Source: Sphagnum magellanicum
Taxonomy: Eukaryota; Streptophyta; Sphagnopsida; Sphagnales; Sphagnaceae
Assembly: GCA_021904315.1 (NCBI GenBank)
Contig: CM038908.1
Location: 29,254,001 to 29,318,000, forward strand
Direction of reading: 5' to 3'
DNA: 64,000 nucleotides
Position numbers and translations under genes: made by a program. The notes under the pieces were generated by a model. The model was not told the origin of the DNA. It was given only the letters and a program-made list of their open reading frames with translations, and made no database searches. This document shows, in pieces, positions 25,491 through 41,589 of the stretch (position 1 is the first letter of the stretch; each line of letters starts with the position of its first letter).

Positions 25491-25540
25491 GGCCCCTGCG
25501 CAAGGATGACACGCACAAATCGAGAAATGGTCCAAATTTT
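25439..25540 (+). ncRNA. U6: U6 spliceosomal snRNA
   Basis: U6 pairs with U4 and then with U2 and the 5' splice site, and forms the catalytic core of the spliceosome. The body is essentially canonical: GGAACGATACAGAGAAGATT, then AGCATGGCCCCTGCGCAAGG, then ATGACACGCACAAATCGAGA, ending AATGGTCCAAATTTTTT. This includes the invariant ACAGAGA box and AGC triad. Length is 102 bases. The 5' stem-loop reads GTCTCTTCGGAGAC, a paired C-to-T and G-to-A change from the usual GTCCCTTCGGGGAC, so the stem is kept. With the TATA box in place it is probably functional. Confidence 0.95.
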
Positions 25541-25542
25541 TT
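25537..25542 (+). terminator. Pol III T-run terminator of U6
   Basis: Six consecutive T residues directly at the end of the U6 coding sequence, the standard RNA polymerase III stop signal. Confidence 0.85.
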
Positions 25543-26501
25543 GAGTTTCTAGTTTCTAACCGGGACGTGGACCAAGTTTTCTTTATTTCTATTCCTTATA
25601 GTGCAAAAATGAGAGGAATAAATCTCTCTACATTGTCCAAAATGTTTTTGCTAACAAATTAAAAAATTGTCCAAAAATTTTGCTTTTTGTTTTTTGATGA
25701 TGCCAAATGGGCACAAATCTTTTGGAATGGTCCAAAATTATCTTGGTAAGAAATTAAGAAATGGTTTAAAGTAACTCACAGGAAACAATTTGGCATTGGA
25801 TTCCAGTTCATTAGCTAACCATGCTGGTCAACTTAGTTGGTATTTTACTACCTACCTACTAACAGCCTACCAGCCTGTAGCTAACTACTAACTATCTACA
25901 TCCATCTACTTACATGGTAGTCACCTGTTTCCCTTCCTACCTACCTACATACCTTCCTACACACCTACCTAAAGGACCTGTTCTCTACAGGATAGGTTAC
26001 CAAGGTGACATCAAATCAACTTACATTTTAGGGCTCTTGTTCTGCTTGTTGAATGTCACAAGGATTACAGTTTGTAGGTCCACTGATACCTGGCTTTCTT
26101 GGCTCTTCTGTGCCAGAGACAGCACCACAAGTCACTGCCATCAGTGCTCATTCCAATAGCCAAAGATAAACATCCTTGTGTTCGCTTACTCTGTTCACAA
26201 GACGAAGAAGATCTGTACTTAAGCTCAGCAAAATCTGCCAACTTGACAACTCTTGCAATGTGTAGACAAACAGATATATGTTCCTCAGATAAGAGAAGCC
26301 CCTGAACACTTTCTTGCTCAGAGAACCTAGTGCAAGTGGCAGATGTCTCACTTCTCCTTTCTTCTCAGAGAAAACCTGTTTTTCCCCTGACCCTAATCAA
26401 ATAGCATGTTAAACAGACAAAAAAATGTTCTTCTTGTTGCTTCCATGATTTCATCAGGTTGCAGAAATAGGGCACCATGCATAGAATCTCTTCATAAATA
26501 G
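25543..26501. other. intergenic, CTAC-rich low complexity
   Basis: 25620-25750 repeats variants of (A/T)TGGTCCAAAATT, echoing the U6 3' end. 25845-25970 is rich in CTAC/CCTAC units. No gene seen. Confidence 0.5.
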
Positions 26502-27047
26502 TTAGTTCTGAGCACTGTCTGTAGAGTTTTGGGGGAGATCATCGTCTGGAAAATGAAACCCAATTGCTCCCCTCTTCTCTCCTGTACCCAGGCAGCGGGT
26601 ACAGTAGCTTAATCCGCAGCCCCGACAATCCCAGCACCATTGTGGCCACTCTCCCTTGGGCAACATGATCTGCTCCTTGAAGTTCAGGCGACCTCGGCCA
26701 GAGCATCTGTTGCACCTCACCTTCCCTTGTCCCTTGCAAATCGTGCATGGAGGTTCTGGCAGTGATCTTGGTTCTCTTTTCACATTAGATTCAGTCTTCA
26801 CAATCCACCTTCGTTGATGTCTCAGCCAGGCACCTGCCATAAGATTTAAGCCCTCCAGATCTGCAAGGATTCTCCCAGGAAAGAACACAATCCTACACCA
26901 ACTGGGCACTTGTGACTCCATGATTGCTACTTTCTCCGATCCCAGGAACAATGAGGATGATGCACTCAGCCCCACTATTGGAACTGCTGGTGCTATGAGC
27001 ACTGCCATCACTGAGCAAATGCAGCGACAATGCTCTATTTGTAGCAT
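26502..27047 (-). CDS. DnaJ-type cysteine-rich zinc-finger protein (no J domain)
   Basis: An uninterrupted 181-residue frame. Residues 10-36 are hydrophobic (MAVLIAPAVPIVGL), suggesting a membrane segment or part of an organelle-targeting region. From about residue 100 there are four zinc-binding motifs of the DnaJ cysteine-rich type: CTICKGQG, CNRCSGRG, CWDCRGCG and CTRCLGTG, with LPKGEWPQWCWDC between pairs 2 and 3 and GAIGFHFP at the end. The GEWP-x-WC and CLGTGE signatures are shared by plant DnaJ-related zinc-finger proteins that lack a J domain. Several relatives act in plastids as thiol or assembly chaperones. An in-frame stop lies directly before the ATG at 27047. An internal acceptor (CTTGCAG at 26867-26861) would allow a shorter exon beginning at 26860 and a different N-terminus, so the start is less secure than the zinc-finger part. 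Confidence 0.75.
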   Translation of the reverse strand: MLQIEHCRCICSVMAVLIAPAVPIVGLSASSSLFLGSEKVAIMESQVPSWCRIVFFPGRILADLEGLNLMAGAWLRHQRRWIVKTESNVKREPRSLPEPPCTICKGQGKVRCNRCSGRGRLNFKEQIMLPKGEWPQWCWDCRGCGLSYCTRCLGTGEKRGAIGFHFPDDDLPQNSTDSAQN

Positions 27048-28080
27048 TCAAGTCACAACTTGCTGTTCTTTTGTGGTCATGAAGGTGAAAAGATGAGCTA
27101 CTCATTGGAATCTTATTTGAAAACTTGGTTTTTCCATGGCACTTTGCTCATCCCTGTAGAAAGCGAAGAAAAAGAGTTCAGTGTGGTGGTATGCTGATAT
27201 CGCGAAATCAATATCATCCTGCAAGCAAATGCAATACATAAAACTGAAGAAAAGCATCATCATTGCTATTTGCCCTAATCTTCATGCCACCAATTGCCAG
27301 AACCAGAACTCCAGATCCCATGAACATTCCTGATCCCCTTGTGCATACAGTTGAATTTTGAAGGCCTGTGCCCTATGAAGCAAATCTGCTGCACACCAGT
27401 TCAGACTGATGCTAACAGCAACATCATCTTCGCTATTCATTCCATTGACTTCAATCACATGAGGTCTGAACGTCCACATGATCATGTTACATCATGTCCA
27501 CATTATCTAGCTTACATCCAACATTCTCCCACTGCAGTAATATAGTACTGCATGTCTTGATCACTTGCGCCACAAGTTCATCCTCTACAACAGTTCCACG
27601 ATTCAAAATGCCATTTCCGGCAGAGATTAAAAAACTACCAGAACATCCTGGCATATCAGACCCGTTTGTGCTCGCAAATCCTGGCATACCACGACCCGTT
27701 TCTAGTACAAAACCATTGTCCCAGTAATCTTGACATACTCCTGAGTTCAGAGATCTTTATGAAGAATACGGACAGAGACACCCAGATGTTCATGGTAAAG
27801 TGGAAACTTACAATTTCCCTTCCAGTGCACACGAAAAAAGAGGCCGATACGCAAGATCTCAACCTCTGCTACCAGGAACTTCTTGTCTTCAGCAGACAGA
27901 GCACCCCGCCTTGAAAATCTTTTCTCCATCGCCACGTCCAAGCTCCACCTGGAAAAGCCATGGAGTCGTCTGCGCCACAACGTCCGTTGCCTTCACGCCC
28001 GCCTGCAGAAGCTTTAGGGTTTAGAGAACCCTAAAACGCAGGCAATCGCTTCTGATCGTGAGCCTTACCATAACCGCCGG
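27048..28080 (-). other. probable spliced leader/promoter of the DnaJ-like gene
   Basis: Several short minus-strand frames (for example 27687-27487 and 27980-27747) have plausible splice borders, such as ATTGTAAGTTT near 27810 and CTACAG before 27140. None encodes a recognised domain and they do not join into one frame with the zinc-finger exon. I read this as upstream non-coding exons or a degenerate neighbour. Function unknown. Confidence 0.3.
28013..28037. promoter_or_regulatory. divergent telo-box pair (TTTAGGGTTT ... ACCCTAAAA)
   Basis: TTTAGGGTTT (28013-28022) and ACCCTAAAA (28028-28036) form an inverted pair. AAACCCTAAA telo-boxes are typical of plant promoters and leaders of housekeeping genes. 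The position fits the 5' end of the minus-strand unit leading to the DnaJ-like gene. Confidence 0.5.
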
Positions 28081-30200
28081 TTCTCTTCAAGAACTTTGTG
28101 TGAAAAAAGCTCCTCTTCAAAACAGGTGAAGTGAAAAAAAAGGCCAAAATTTGAATATGTGGATTTAACTAATTAATTATTGCTAGAGCTCCTCATTTTG
28201 TTGGAAGGGTTTTTACTTTCATGTATTTTTTTTAAAAAAAATTGCAATTAATTACAATTGTTTTTTGACACCATCATTTTCATCAAACAAATTATGAACT
28301 CCCCACAATTCTCCTAAAACTATCCCAAAGTCATAACTCACGACCACTAAAATATGAAAAAAAATGAAGGGAATTTTTTTGCTTTGTCGCTACAATATGT
28401 GAACTTGTTGTCAACAAGTAATATACATCCAATTTCAAAGTTTGCATACCTCCTTGGAAAATGATTTTGGAGTCTATTTCTGTTGTTCGTTTTCTCCCAT
28501 GTTATATGGTGCCAAATTTATTTGTCTTCAAAGGGATACTTCAAAAGATTATTTTGATATGTCTATACATCACAATATATTCTTTGCACATTAAAAATAA
28601 AAGATAAAATGTAAAACATTACGGAAAAATCCAAGGGAATCAGGATGGATCATAAGGAAACACAATGCATTGCTAGATTTGACAAATTTGCAAATGAAAC
28701 ATGAACCCTTTGCAAAAATTATAAATTGTATCGTTCTGTCAGTTGCACTTGTGTAGTTGGCTTTGGTTGAAACTGTAGAAACTGTAGCAATCAAAACAAA
28801 GTGTGTGTCACATTGTAGCCTTGCCATTTACATTTAAAAGTGTCTTAAGGCAAAAGAAGAATTATGAAAACTCAAATATTTCACCATGCAAAAATATAAC
28901 CTTACGAAAATCCTCTAAAAGAAACTGAAATGCTTCAAGATATTATAACTCTATAACTAATCTCAAGTTTCAACACAAGCCAAAATATCATCTTTTAAAA
29001 ATCCTCGTATTAAAATAGACCTATTACCTAGGGGCCAAAATCCCTTAAGCTACTATACTCTATAATGAATCTACATACAGTAGTCGTGCCTTGGTAGGCA
29101 AGGTCAATAAAGTAAGTTAGTGTTACATTTGTGTGGAAAAACATAACAAATGTCATATTTATAAAAGATATTGATGGAGGGACTTAATAGGAAACAACAA
29201 GTGAGTGGTTACACACACATTCACAAGTTATAATGTATGCATGCTAACTTTATGAGCTATCATAAGGTTAGCGTGTGGGGGTAACCACTTGGATTAGATG
29301 GGTTTGGATATTTTGTTTTGTTGTTACTTGTTTATCACCATCACATGCATGCATGATAGTGGTGGGGGTAAGCTCCATAGATGAACCTTGAGCACGATAC
29401 ACACCAATGAATAGTGTTACTTGTTATTATCTTGATGCTTCTCAATATCATGGACGAAGAGATGTACAAATAAAACTCAAAAATTAATTAGTGCGAAGTG
29501 AATTTGATTTTGGAACACAAACGACCCATCTTCTAGAATCACTCAATATAATGATAACACAAAACATGAAAATCCTTCTTGATATTAGAAACACAACACA
29601 TGCATTCAAAGTATTGATACTATTGACATCTTGCAGAAAAATATACATCAACTAGTAGTAACTCCTATTGTTGTCCAAAGTTGTAAACAATTAAAACACA
29701 TTCCAATACTTTTCAAATCCAACGTGAGTAGGTACTTGTCAAACATCATAGTGACCCCAATTTTAGCTTAGTTCTTGACTATGACTAACAAACATGTAAT
29801 TAGAGTTGGTTCCAAACATGAACACTTGCAAGGCACAAGGTCACACACCATTTCAACACCTTAAAACTTCATAGATCATGGGTCCATCATGAGTTTGTCC
29901 CACTTTTAGCTTGGTTCTTGACTATGACAAATAAACATCTAATGACATTTGGATCCAAGCAATGTGCACATTTGCAAGGCACAAGGTGGCAACAACCCAT
30001 CTATAAGATGAGCCCCAATTGAAACTCTTATGCTTGAGCACTCAATTGGAATTTCCTCCTTTTCTTGCATCTCTTCTTCTCCAACATCTCATTAGTACAA
30101 CATTCGTGGACCTAAGCTTGTGAAGGTGATCATTTTCTCTAGTTTCCCACTTTTAGAACATCAAGGGGGAAAAAAAATTCTTTTGGGTTTCTCACAAGAC
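28081..30200. other. AT-rich intergenic region with small repeats
   Basis: No gene recognised. It contains the inverted partner of the 8795 repeat (29020-29110) and a local ~100-bp duplication near 29745-29985, in which TAGCTT(A/G)GTTCTTGACTATG and TTGCAAGGCACAAGGT recur in the same order. Confidence 0.5.
29020..29110 (-). repeat. inverted partner of the 8795-8915 repeat
   Basis: AAAATCCCTTAAGCTACTAT, then ACTCTATAATGAATCT and GCCTTGGTAGGCA, is the reverse complement of the corresponding blocks near 8800-8900. Confidence 0.55.
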
Positions 30201-30570
30201 AATGCAACTTTTCTCATTGTATGAAGTTTCATTGATGTGCATGTAGGAATGACATCCATGTCAGTATAAGGAGACATTGCAACTCTTCTAACATGAAGTT
30301 TGATTGATGGGCATGTGTGGTAATGACATTCAATTTAGCATTTGGAGAAATTGCAACTCTTCTCACATGAAGTTTTGTTCATGTGTGTGTAAGAATGACA
30401 TCCTCCAAGTTAGTATGTGGAGAAATTGCAACTCTTCTCACATGAAGTTTTGTTCATGTGTGTGTAAGAATGACATCCTCTAAAGTTAGTACGTGGAGAA
30501 ATTGCAACTCTTCTCACAATGAAGTTTTGATTTTGTGGTTATGTAGGAATGACATCCAATTGTGGAGTGG
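30201..30570 (+). repeat. five tandem ~75-bp repeats upstream of the S-protein gene
   Basis: Units start at about 30202, 30277, 30351, 30426 and 30502 (period 74-76 bp). Each carries TTGCAACT(C/T)TTCT, then ATGAAGTTT, then (A/G)AATGACAT, and usually ends GGAGAAA. The third and fourth units are nearly identical, so the array expanded recently. The last unit merges into the TATA box at 30572. Confidence 0.88.
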
Positions 30571-30571
30571 A

Positions 30572-30580
30572 ATATATAAA
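30572..30580 (+). promoter_or_regulatory. TATA box of the S-protein homologue gene
   Basis: ATATATAAA directly follows the 75-bp repeat array. Transcription about 30 bp downstream would begin near 30604, after the ATGs at 30588 and 30591. This favours the in-frame ATG at 30630 as the true start. Confidence 0.6.
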
Positions 30581-30587
30581 GCAGTGC

Positions 30588-31022
30588 ATGATGAAATCAT
30601 GGTTGGGCAGGAGGAGATTGGTGCTGCTGATGATGTTATTGATGATCACAGTAATAGGGGGTGTGCAACCAACAGCTGCTGATCATGTGTGGATCCAAAA
30701 CCAAATGGGGGAAACATTGGAGGTGCATTGCATGTCTGGGGATGATGATCTAGGTTGGCAAATACTAGCAAATGGGCAAATCTATGGTTTTGGATTCTCA
30801 CAAAACGTTTGGGGGACAACTCTGTTCTGGTGCATTTTTAGAGCTCAAGGATATTTAGATCACCACCAGGATGTGTTCAAGGGAGTAAACTATCTGCATC
30901 ACACATGCTGGTGTACTGTTTGCGATTGGGGGGTATCTCCATCAGGATTCAGATGCAATAACAAATTGATGGCAGGATGGGGCAAGCACACAGCCAAGAA
31001 TGCTGTCAAGCAGCTGGTATGA
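30588..31022 (+). CDS. S-protein homologue (self-incompatibility S1 family), secreted
   Basis: A 144-residue frame, or 130 if translation starts at 30630. It begins with a basic and then hydrophobic signal peptide (LVLLMMLLMITVIGG ... PTAA), cleaved near residue 30. The mature part has the plant self-incompatibility S1 (SPH) pattern: VWIQNQ at the start, LEVHCMSGDDDLGWQIL, FGFSQNVWGTTLFWCIF, a C-x-V-C-D-W segment and FRCNN near the end. Several of its Cys residues are expected to form disulphides. SPH proteins are small secreted ligands. One poppy member is the female self-incompatibility determinant, but most have unknown roles. An ATG at 30549 exists but lies inside the tandem repeat and is disfavoured. 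No second SPH copy is seen nearby. Confidence 0.88.
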   Translation: MMKSWLGRRRLVLLMMLLMITVIGGVQPTAADHVWIQNQMGETLEVHCMSGDDDLGWQILANGQIYGFGFSQNVWGTTLFWCIFRAQGYLDHHQDVFKGVNYLHHTCWCTVCDWGVSPSGFRCNNKLMAGWGKHTAKNAVKQLV

Positions 31023-32301
31023 ACATCATCAGCCACTTTGATCCAAGTTCTGATCACTACAGCTTAAATAAATTGCAATCAATGAACACACCCATGTGGT
31101 GGTTTACGGGTTAGGGTTTCGGGTCAGCTCTTGTTTACTCATTCAATTCGTGTGGAACTATTTCTTGTTCAATCCTGAATTTGCTGTTGGGAATGGAAAG
31201 CTGTTCCTTTGGCAATGGATGCTTTATCTTGACAATGTGAATGTACTGCAGACTCCGGCCAATGTTGTGAATGCTCAAATCATGCCCTGAAGAACTTGGT
31301 CCTGCACATGATTCATCCTCAAATCATTGCCATGAAGAACTGGAGGATCATATGAAATACTGTTAAATTCGAGTGGATGATTGACTACATTGATTATCCA
31401 AGTCCTGAAATAAGAATAATTTGGTACAATCTAAAATCTGACCATCATGTTTACATAAACATATTTACGAAATGGTTTGTAGTTTTCACTGCAATCTGAC
31501 GCCTTTTCTGGCTTGTTTCATTGTGCTTACGCTCATGTCACCATGCTATAAAGTTGCAATAAAGTTTGTGAACATCATTCAAGGATCCGTGCCTCTCCCC
31601 AATCCATATGCCCATATGCCAAGAAAGAAGTTGCAATATTTAGATTGTGAACATGCCATTCAAGGATCCATCTCTCCCCAAATTTTCTTGTTTCAAGCAA
31701 TTGGACCTCTTGCAAATACAAGCTTTGTCAAGATGCAGATACATTTCTGCTGATATTTGCTTGCACAATCTCCTGAAGAATTCCTCATCATCTGATCATG
31801 GTGTCCAGAAGTAGTAGTAGTTGTTGCTTGGATAATGCTTTCTTTGTGAAGCTTCTTCCATGTGACCAACTTATATCTCAAGTGAGTTTCAAAACTCCCA
31901 ATTAGATCTCGAAGAAAACCATGAACAACATGCACGAATTCCAATTTTCTGGTCAGAACTCAGATGCACTAGATGACTGTAGAGTTCTACAACAACATGA
32001 AAGCTATCAAACTGGTATGTCAATCTGCAGCTGATATTTTGCATCAATCCGAGACCAAGTCTTGCAAAGTTCATGTGAAGGAATTAGTTGTTGCAAAAGA
32101 AGAGACTTCTCTGGAGTAGCAAAAAAACACACACGACAATGGAGTTGCAGATCTTGTTCATGTCATCTTGATCTATTTTGTGTAGAAATGGTACAACAGC
32201 TTAGGACTCCCCAGCTGCTGGAGCTGCAGCAGCTCCGTGATGTGTAATGGGGGGCGAAATGATCAATGATTATTTGGTTTATTTTGATGAGTTTGATTTT
32301 T
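31023..32301. other. intergenic between S-protein homologue and DUR3, no gene seen
   Basis: Only short frames. The two genes converge here, so the section should hold both 3' UTRs. A short duplicated phrase (CATTCAAGGATCC) occurs near 31577 and 31659. Confidence 0.5.
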
Positions 32302-37100
<4,799 letters not shown>

Positions 37101-37659
37101 GATAATAAATTTTTGCAGGAGTAGTTCTGATCTCAGTCAAGTCGATCAAGATCACAAATTCACAGGAGCTGCATGAGCTTGCACTGCTACTCTAGATGGT
37201 GATAAATATCGATGAGGAGCAATTGATCTGCTGTTTGCTGCAATCATGTGGATTTGACGAGATCTACAAAGTGTTTACTGCCACATTTGACTCTGAATTT
37301 CTTGTGTGATTTATATTGCAAGGGGGTGGGGCAGGGTTTTTTGGTCAGTTTCCTTGAGTCTAGTACATGAGCTAATTCCTGTTTTGTCTTAACTCTAAAT
37401 GCGGGAAGTATGCGAGAAGTTTTGGTGTATTGCGAAGTACAGATATAATAATAGTATGGAACAAACTGCCAACCTTGCCATGTTTAGCAATTGCGTCAAG
37501 TGCATGACACAGATTTGCTAAACTAAAGAAAACAATTTGTGCGAGCATTGCCGACGGCCGGCAGCCGCCTCTCTCCTCTTCTGTTTCTGTGACTGCGTCT
37601 TTGGATGTGATTCAAGGGGTGCTTAGCTTGCTCACCAGCTGGGCTCCTCTGCACTGTTG
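37101..37659. other. DUR3 promoter/leader region
   Basis: On the minus strand ATATAAAT (about 37316-37309) could serve as the TATA box of DUR3, giving a leader of about 180 bp. No other element is identified. Confidence 0.4.
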
Positions 37660-38215
37660 TACCTACCTACCAGGCACTTTTATTTCATCCCTTCCATCTT
37701 CCACTAGTACCTACCACGTACTTTTCTGTCTTTCAAATTTCCCCTCCCTTTACAATACCTACCACGTACTTTTTCTTTCTTTCAAATTTCCCCTCCTTTT
37801 ACATTACCTAGGACATACTTTTTCTTTTATTTTCCTCCTCCTTTTACAGTACCTACCAGTTACTTTTCTTTCACTTTTCCCCTCCTTTTGCAGTACCTAC
37901 CAAGTACTTTTCTTTGATTTTTTCTCTCCTTTTACAGTACCTACCACGTACTTTTGCTTTCATTTTTCTCCTCCTTTTGCAGTACCTTACACATCTTTTT
38001 CTTTCATTTTCCCCCTTCTTTTACAGTACCTGCCATGTACTTTGTCTTTCATTTTGACTCTCCTTTTACACTACCTAGCAGCTTTTTGAAATTTCGGTTT
38101 CCACCCTTTTTACAGTACCTACCAGTCACTTATATTTCAAATTCTCTCCTTTTTTAGAGTACCTACCAAGGACTTTTGGTCCCATTTGATTTTCTCCCAT
38201 TTCTACAGTGTCTAC
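37660..38215. repeat. ~45-bp minisatellite, about 13 units
   Basis: Units of 43-49 bp begin at TACCTACC-like sites (about 37664, 37708, 37755, 37805, 37850, 37894, 37938, 37983, 38027, 38071, 38116, 38160 and 38208). Each unit is TACCTACCACGTAC followed by a T/C-rich run ending TTTTACAG or TTTTGCAG. Because the period is near 45 the array stays open in one frame for 166 codons, but the translation is only the repeat. Confidence 0.9.
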
Positions 38216-39295
38216 CAACATTGGTCGGTTCTTAGTTTTTTAAATACCCAGACAGGCAGGTTCTTTGATTTGGAGGAGTTTTTTATCATCACACAGGGTA
38301 TCAAAATATGTGGAATTAAAAAAACATTTGGACCTGTCTATTAACAATTTGAGTCTGTAAACAATACCATGGTTATTAATTTCTTTCAGTATTATTTTGA
38401 CAACACCCACCTATTATCCATAAGGGGTGGTTTTGAGAATAATCACATGCAAATCACCTAACCCACGCCCATTACGTGAAATGGTTCTAAGTACCCAACA
38501 TAGAAATCACTTAGTATGATGTCAAGATAGGTTTTGAGGTTTGAATATTTTTTTGCGAGCTCTAGTTTTTGGTGTCAAAAGGGGTTTAACAATAATCTAC
38601 AAGCTTGAACTACAAGTCTTCACACTTAGATATAGGTAAGGTATTAGTTTCTCCAAAGTGATACTTGACAAATATTTATTGCAAGATAGTTAGTTTATAT
38701 AGTTTATTATGTGTGGTTAAAACCTTGTGCAATGTGTATAGGATTTGAGTTTGATTTTTTTTAATGTTTGAAAGGTTTATGTACAAAGTGTGATTTTAAA
38801 GTCTTATTTTAAATGTTTTCAAAAAACTCACCTACATACAAACTAGAAGAATTCAATTTCACAGTAACAGTGTAAAACATCGTTGCATTTTTTCTTTTAT
38901 ATATTTTGGTCCTTCACTAGATTGAAAAAATCCTTGTCATTGATGGTGTAGAAACAATAATTTACACAATCTAGAAAATATTCTCCAACCTATTAAAGTA
39001 ATTTCCACAAATGGAAATTACCATCACCCTATCCCTCCTTGTTGTTCCTTTGTAATATCATTGTCATACCAACCATTTACTTTAGAAAAGGGTCTGTTGA
39101 TAGACCGTTCTACACAAACAAAACATGTTTACATCTGTGTGCATGTTTTGATATGTGTGGCTTTGTTAGTTTTATAATGTTGGGTGTTATTCTTATACCT
39201 CACAACTTACCAAATCAATATGATCTTGATGAGTATTTACAAAAATAATACAAAGTCAATTTTCAATATTTTGCCCCAAACCTAACTGATTATTT
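38216..39295. other. AT-rich spacer between minisatellite and the MULE
   Basis: No gene recognised. AT-rich with short frames only. Confidence 0.45.
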
Positions 39296-40930
39296 GGGTC
39301 AAAAATTGATGGCAAGCATTAAATGCAGTGCAATTTTTGATGTGCTTTCACCACTAGGATTTAGGATTTTGATGCTTCGACTGAAAGCCCTTATATTTAG
39401 TTAACCACTTCAACTTGGTTAACTAAACCCACTTGTTCACCTAGCTCGACAACTCCATAGCTCGGCCCCCAATGACGCACCCCCAAACTCCTTAAAAGAT
39501 TCAAATGCAAATCCCAAAGTGAAAACAATAGAAAAAAGAATTGAGGTATGTTTTTTCGCTCACAACATTTCGAAGGGTAAAAGGGGCATTTTGGAGCTCT
39601 GGGATGGGGACTAAGATGAATGATAAGCGGGTTAGTTATTCATATTAATCCACACAAACCAAACAATAAGTTGGTTAATGCATAATTAAAACATTTTTAA
39701 TGCAGGGATGAGTCACGAACATACACTAACTCACAAGATTTACCACAGCCCAGACTTGGGGAAGTCACCACCTTCCCCCTTATAGTATTCCCTATGATTC
39801 ATCATGAGGGCTACACCCAAATGACATTTTTCTTAAGATTCCCAAGTGAGGAATCCCACAATTTTCGAAATTGGGACTTTTATCATTTTGGATGCCCATA
39901 ACTTCTTGTGTAGACCTCTGATATGGCGAGGTTTAAAACAAAATTGTAGCCCTTATCGAAAGTTTTTCAAGGATATGTGGCACGCCTTCTACACGCACGT
40001 AAATCAAAACGATTCCCGAGTTTTAATGGTCAATAGTCAAATTTACATTTTGACTCTCGGCTTTTATTTTGACCATAACTTATGTTTTAAGTACTCAAAT
40101 GGATAATGCAAACCCATTTTATACAACTACGTCTTAAAAAAATTCCAATGGTATAATGAAGTTTTCAATCCAATGAATTTTGACCCTTCAAAATGCTCTT
40201 TGAAGATTCAGAAGTCCATTAGGACTCCAAATCCCAAAGTGGGAGTCCACTTGGGAATGTGTGAGTTCATTCCTTTACATTCTCCCAAACTTTTAAAAGC
40301 ATGAATGTGACTCCCGGTTGCACTCCCAGCCTACACCTTTTCATGGCCTGCCTTTGGTCACAAGCCTAAAATTAAGATTATGACACCTAGGCTAAAAGTC
40401 GTAACGTCATTTTTTTTTAAAACCTTGCCCCACACCTCTTGTTGTGAACTCCCACCTTTTCGTGATTGCTGTGTCCAGCCCGTAGAAACAAGCTATTCCT
40501 CAGGCCCCGTCCCCTGTCCCTTTCCTTTCACGAAAAAGGTAACCCTTATATTGCTTGGGGAACCCCCATTTTCCTTTCCCCACAATGTTGCATCCAATAC
40601 CTAGGGACATCATTGTCTTCGTCCACAATGTTTCTTCGGGGGAGACTTTCGTTCTAGGGGAAACCACATTGTCCCCACCGGGAGGTTCCGTTAACTCCTC
40701 GAAAGAGATTCCTTTCCTGAGGAACTAACCTTTTCCTTACCGAGAGGTTCCTTCTACTCCCTAAAGGAGACCAACCTTGCCGGGAAACCCCACCTTCTCC
40801 CCATTGGGAGGTTCCTTTCGCTCCTTGGACATTAACCATCCCTAAGGAACACACCTTTTCCCCATCAGGTAGTTAACTCAGCTCCCCGGAAGAGACACTC
40901 CTTGCCTAAATGTTGAAGAGCTTGCCCAAA
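39296..40930 (+). repeat. left terminal inverted repeat of the MULE (interrupted by LTR A)
   Basis: Excluding LTR A (39473-40385), about 720 bp match the right end in inverted orientation. Shared blocks include ACCCCCATTTTCCTTTCC-like, GCATCCAATACC, GGGGAAACCAC, GGGAGGTTCC and AGTTAACTCAGCT. The match ends near 40930. Confidence 0.7.
39473..40385 (+). repeat. LTR copy A (solo, old), inside the MULE left TIR
   Basis: Begins TGACGCACCCCCAAACTCC and ends GATTATGACA, the TG...CA form of this LTR family. The uninterrupted sister sequence in the right TIR shows the empty site near 55005. The flanks CCCAA and CCTAG are both compatible with an original CCTTG-like duplication that has decayed. Confidence 0.75.
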
Positions 40931-41589
40931 TTTTTTGCCACCTCCTCAGGGCCACCACTCTCAGGCCAAAACTTTAACATATTTCAAAGCAAAAGTTATT
41001 TCAATAGGCATTGTTTCCATGGATGAAGTGGAAGTATTCAAACTGTCTAAATCAGTCGAAATTTTTTTCATTCCAAATGTATGCATCTTATTCAATTTTT
41101 ACAATGGATGTATTTTCTACAAACCTCCCCTAGGACAAATCCATCCATAGGTTTCATAAGAATTGAAATTGTATTAGCAACATAATATTATCATTATTAT
41201 GAACGTTTTGAATTTTGATGGCACCATAAAATTGCCTTCTCCATGATCATGCTAGATCAGGAACTTTTAATCGGTCATAATTTGATCACGTTGCAGTTTT
41301 TGCACAGAATAAATCTTTTCATCATATCTTGCATTCTTATGATCCATGCATAGTTTTACCTTTCGTCCATTCTACATTCTATGTGTGGCTCAAACAATGG
41401 CATGTCTCCTCGAAACGTCCATTGGTTCAGTTGATGCACTAAAAGGAAATTTTTTTAATTTGTATTTTGAATTGTAGCAACCTTCAAAGGGAAGTTTCAA
41501 CAATTGCGATCTTTGAAGGATTAACAAAAAGACAAATGGTCATGGTTTCCATAGGGTTTGTGCATTTGTAGTCAGTATGTGGTCTAGAG

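Noticed and set aside
37589-38089. 166-codon plus-strand frame rich in Tyr, Leu, Phe and Pro
   Set aside because: It is the translation of the 45-bp minisatellite; the frame stays open because the period is a multiple of three.
39846-40106. 86-codon frame in LTR copy A and similar frames in other copies
   Set aside because: Lies inside the LTR; similarity between copies reflects repeat homology, not a gene.
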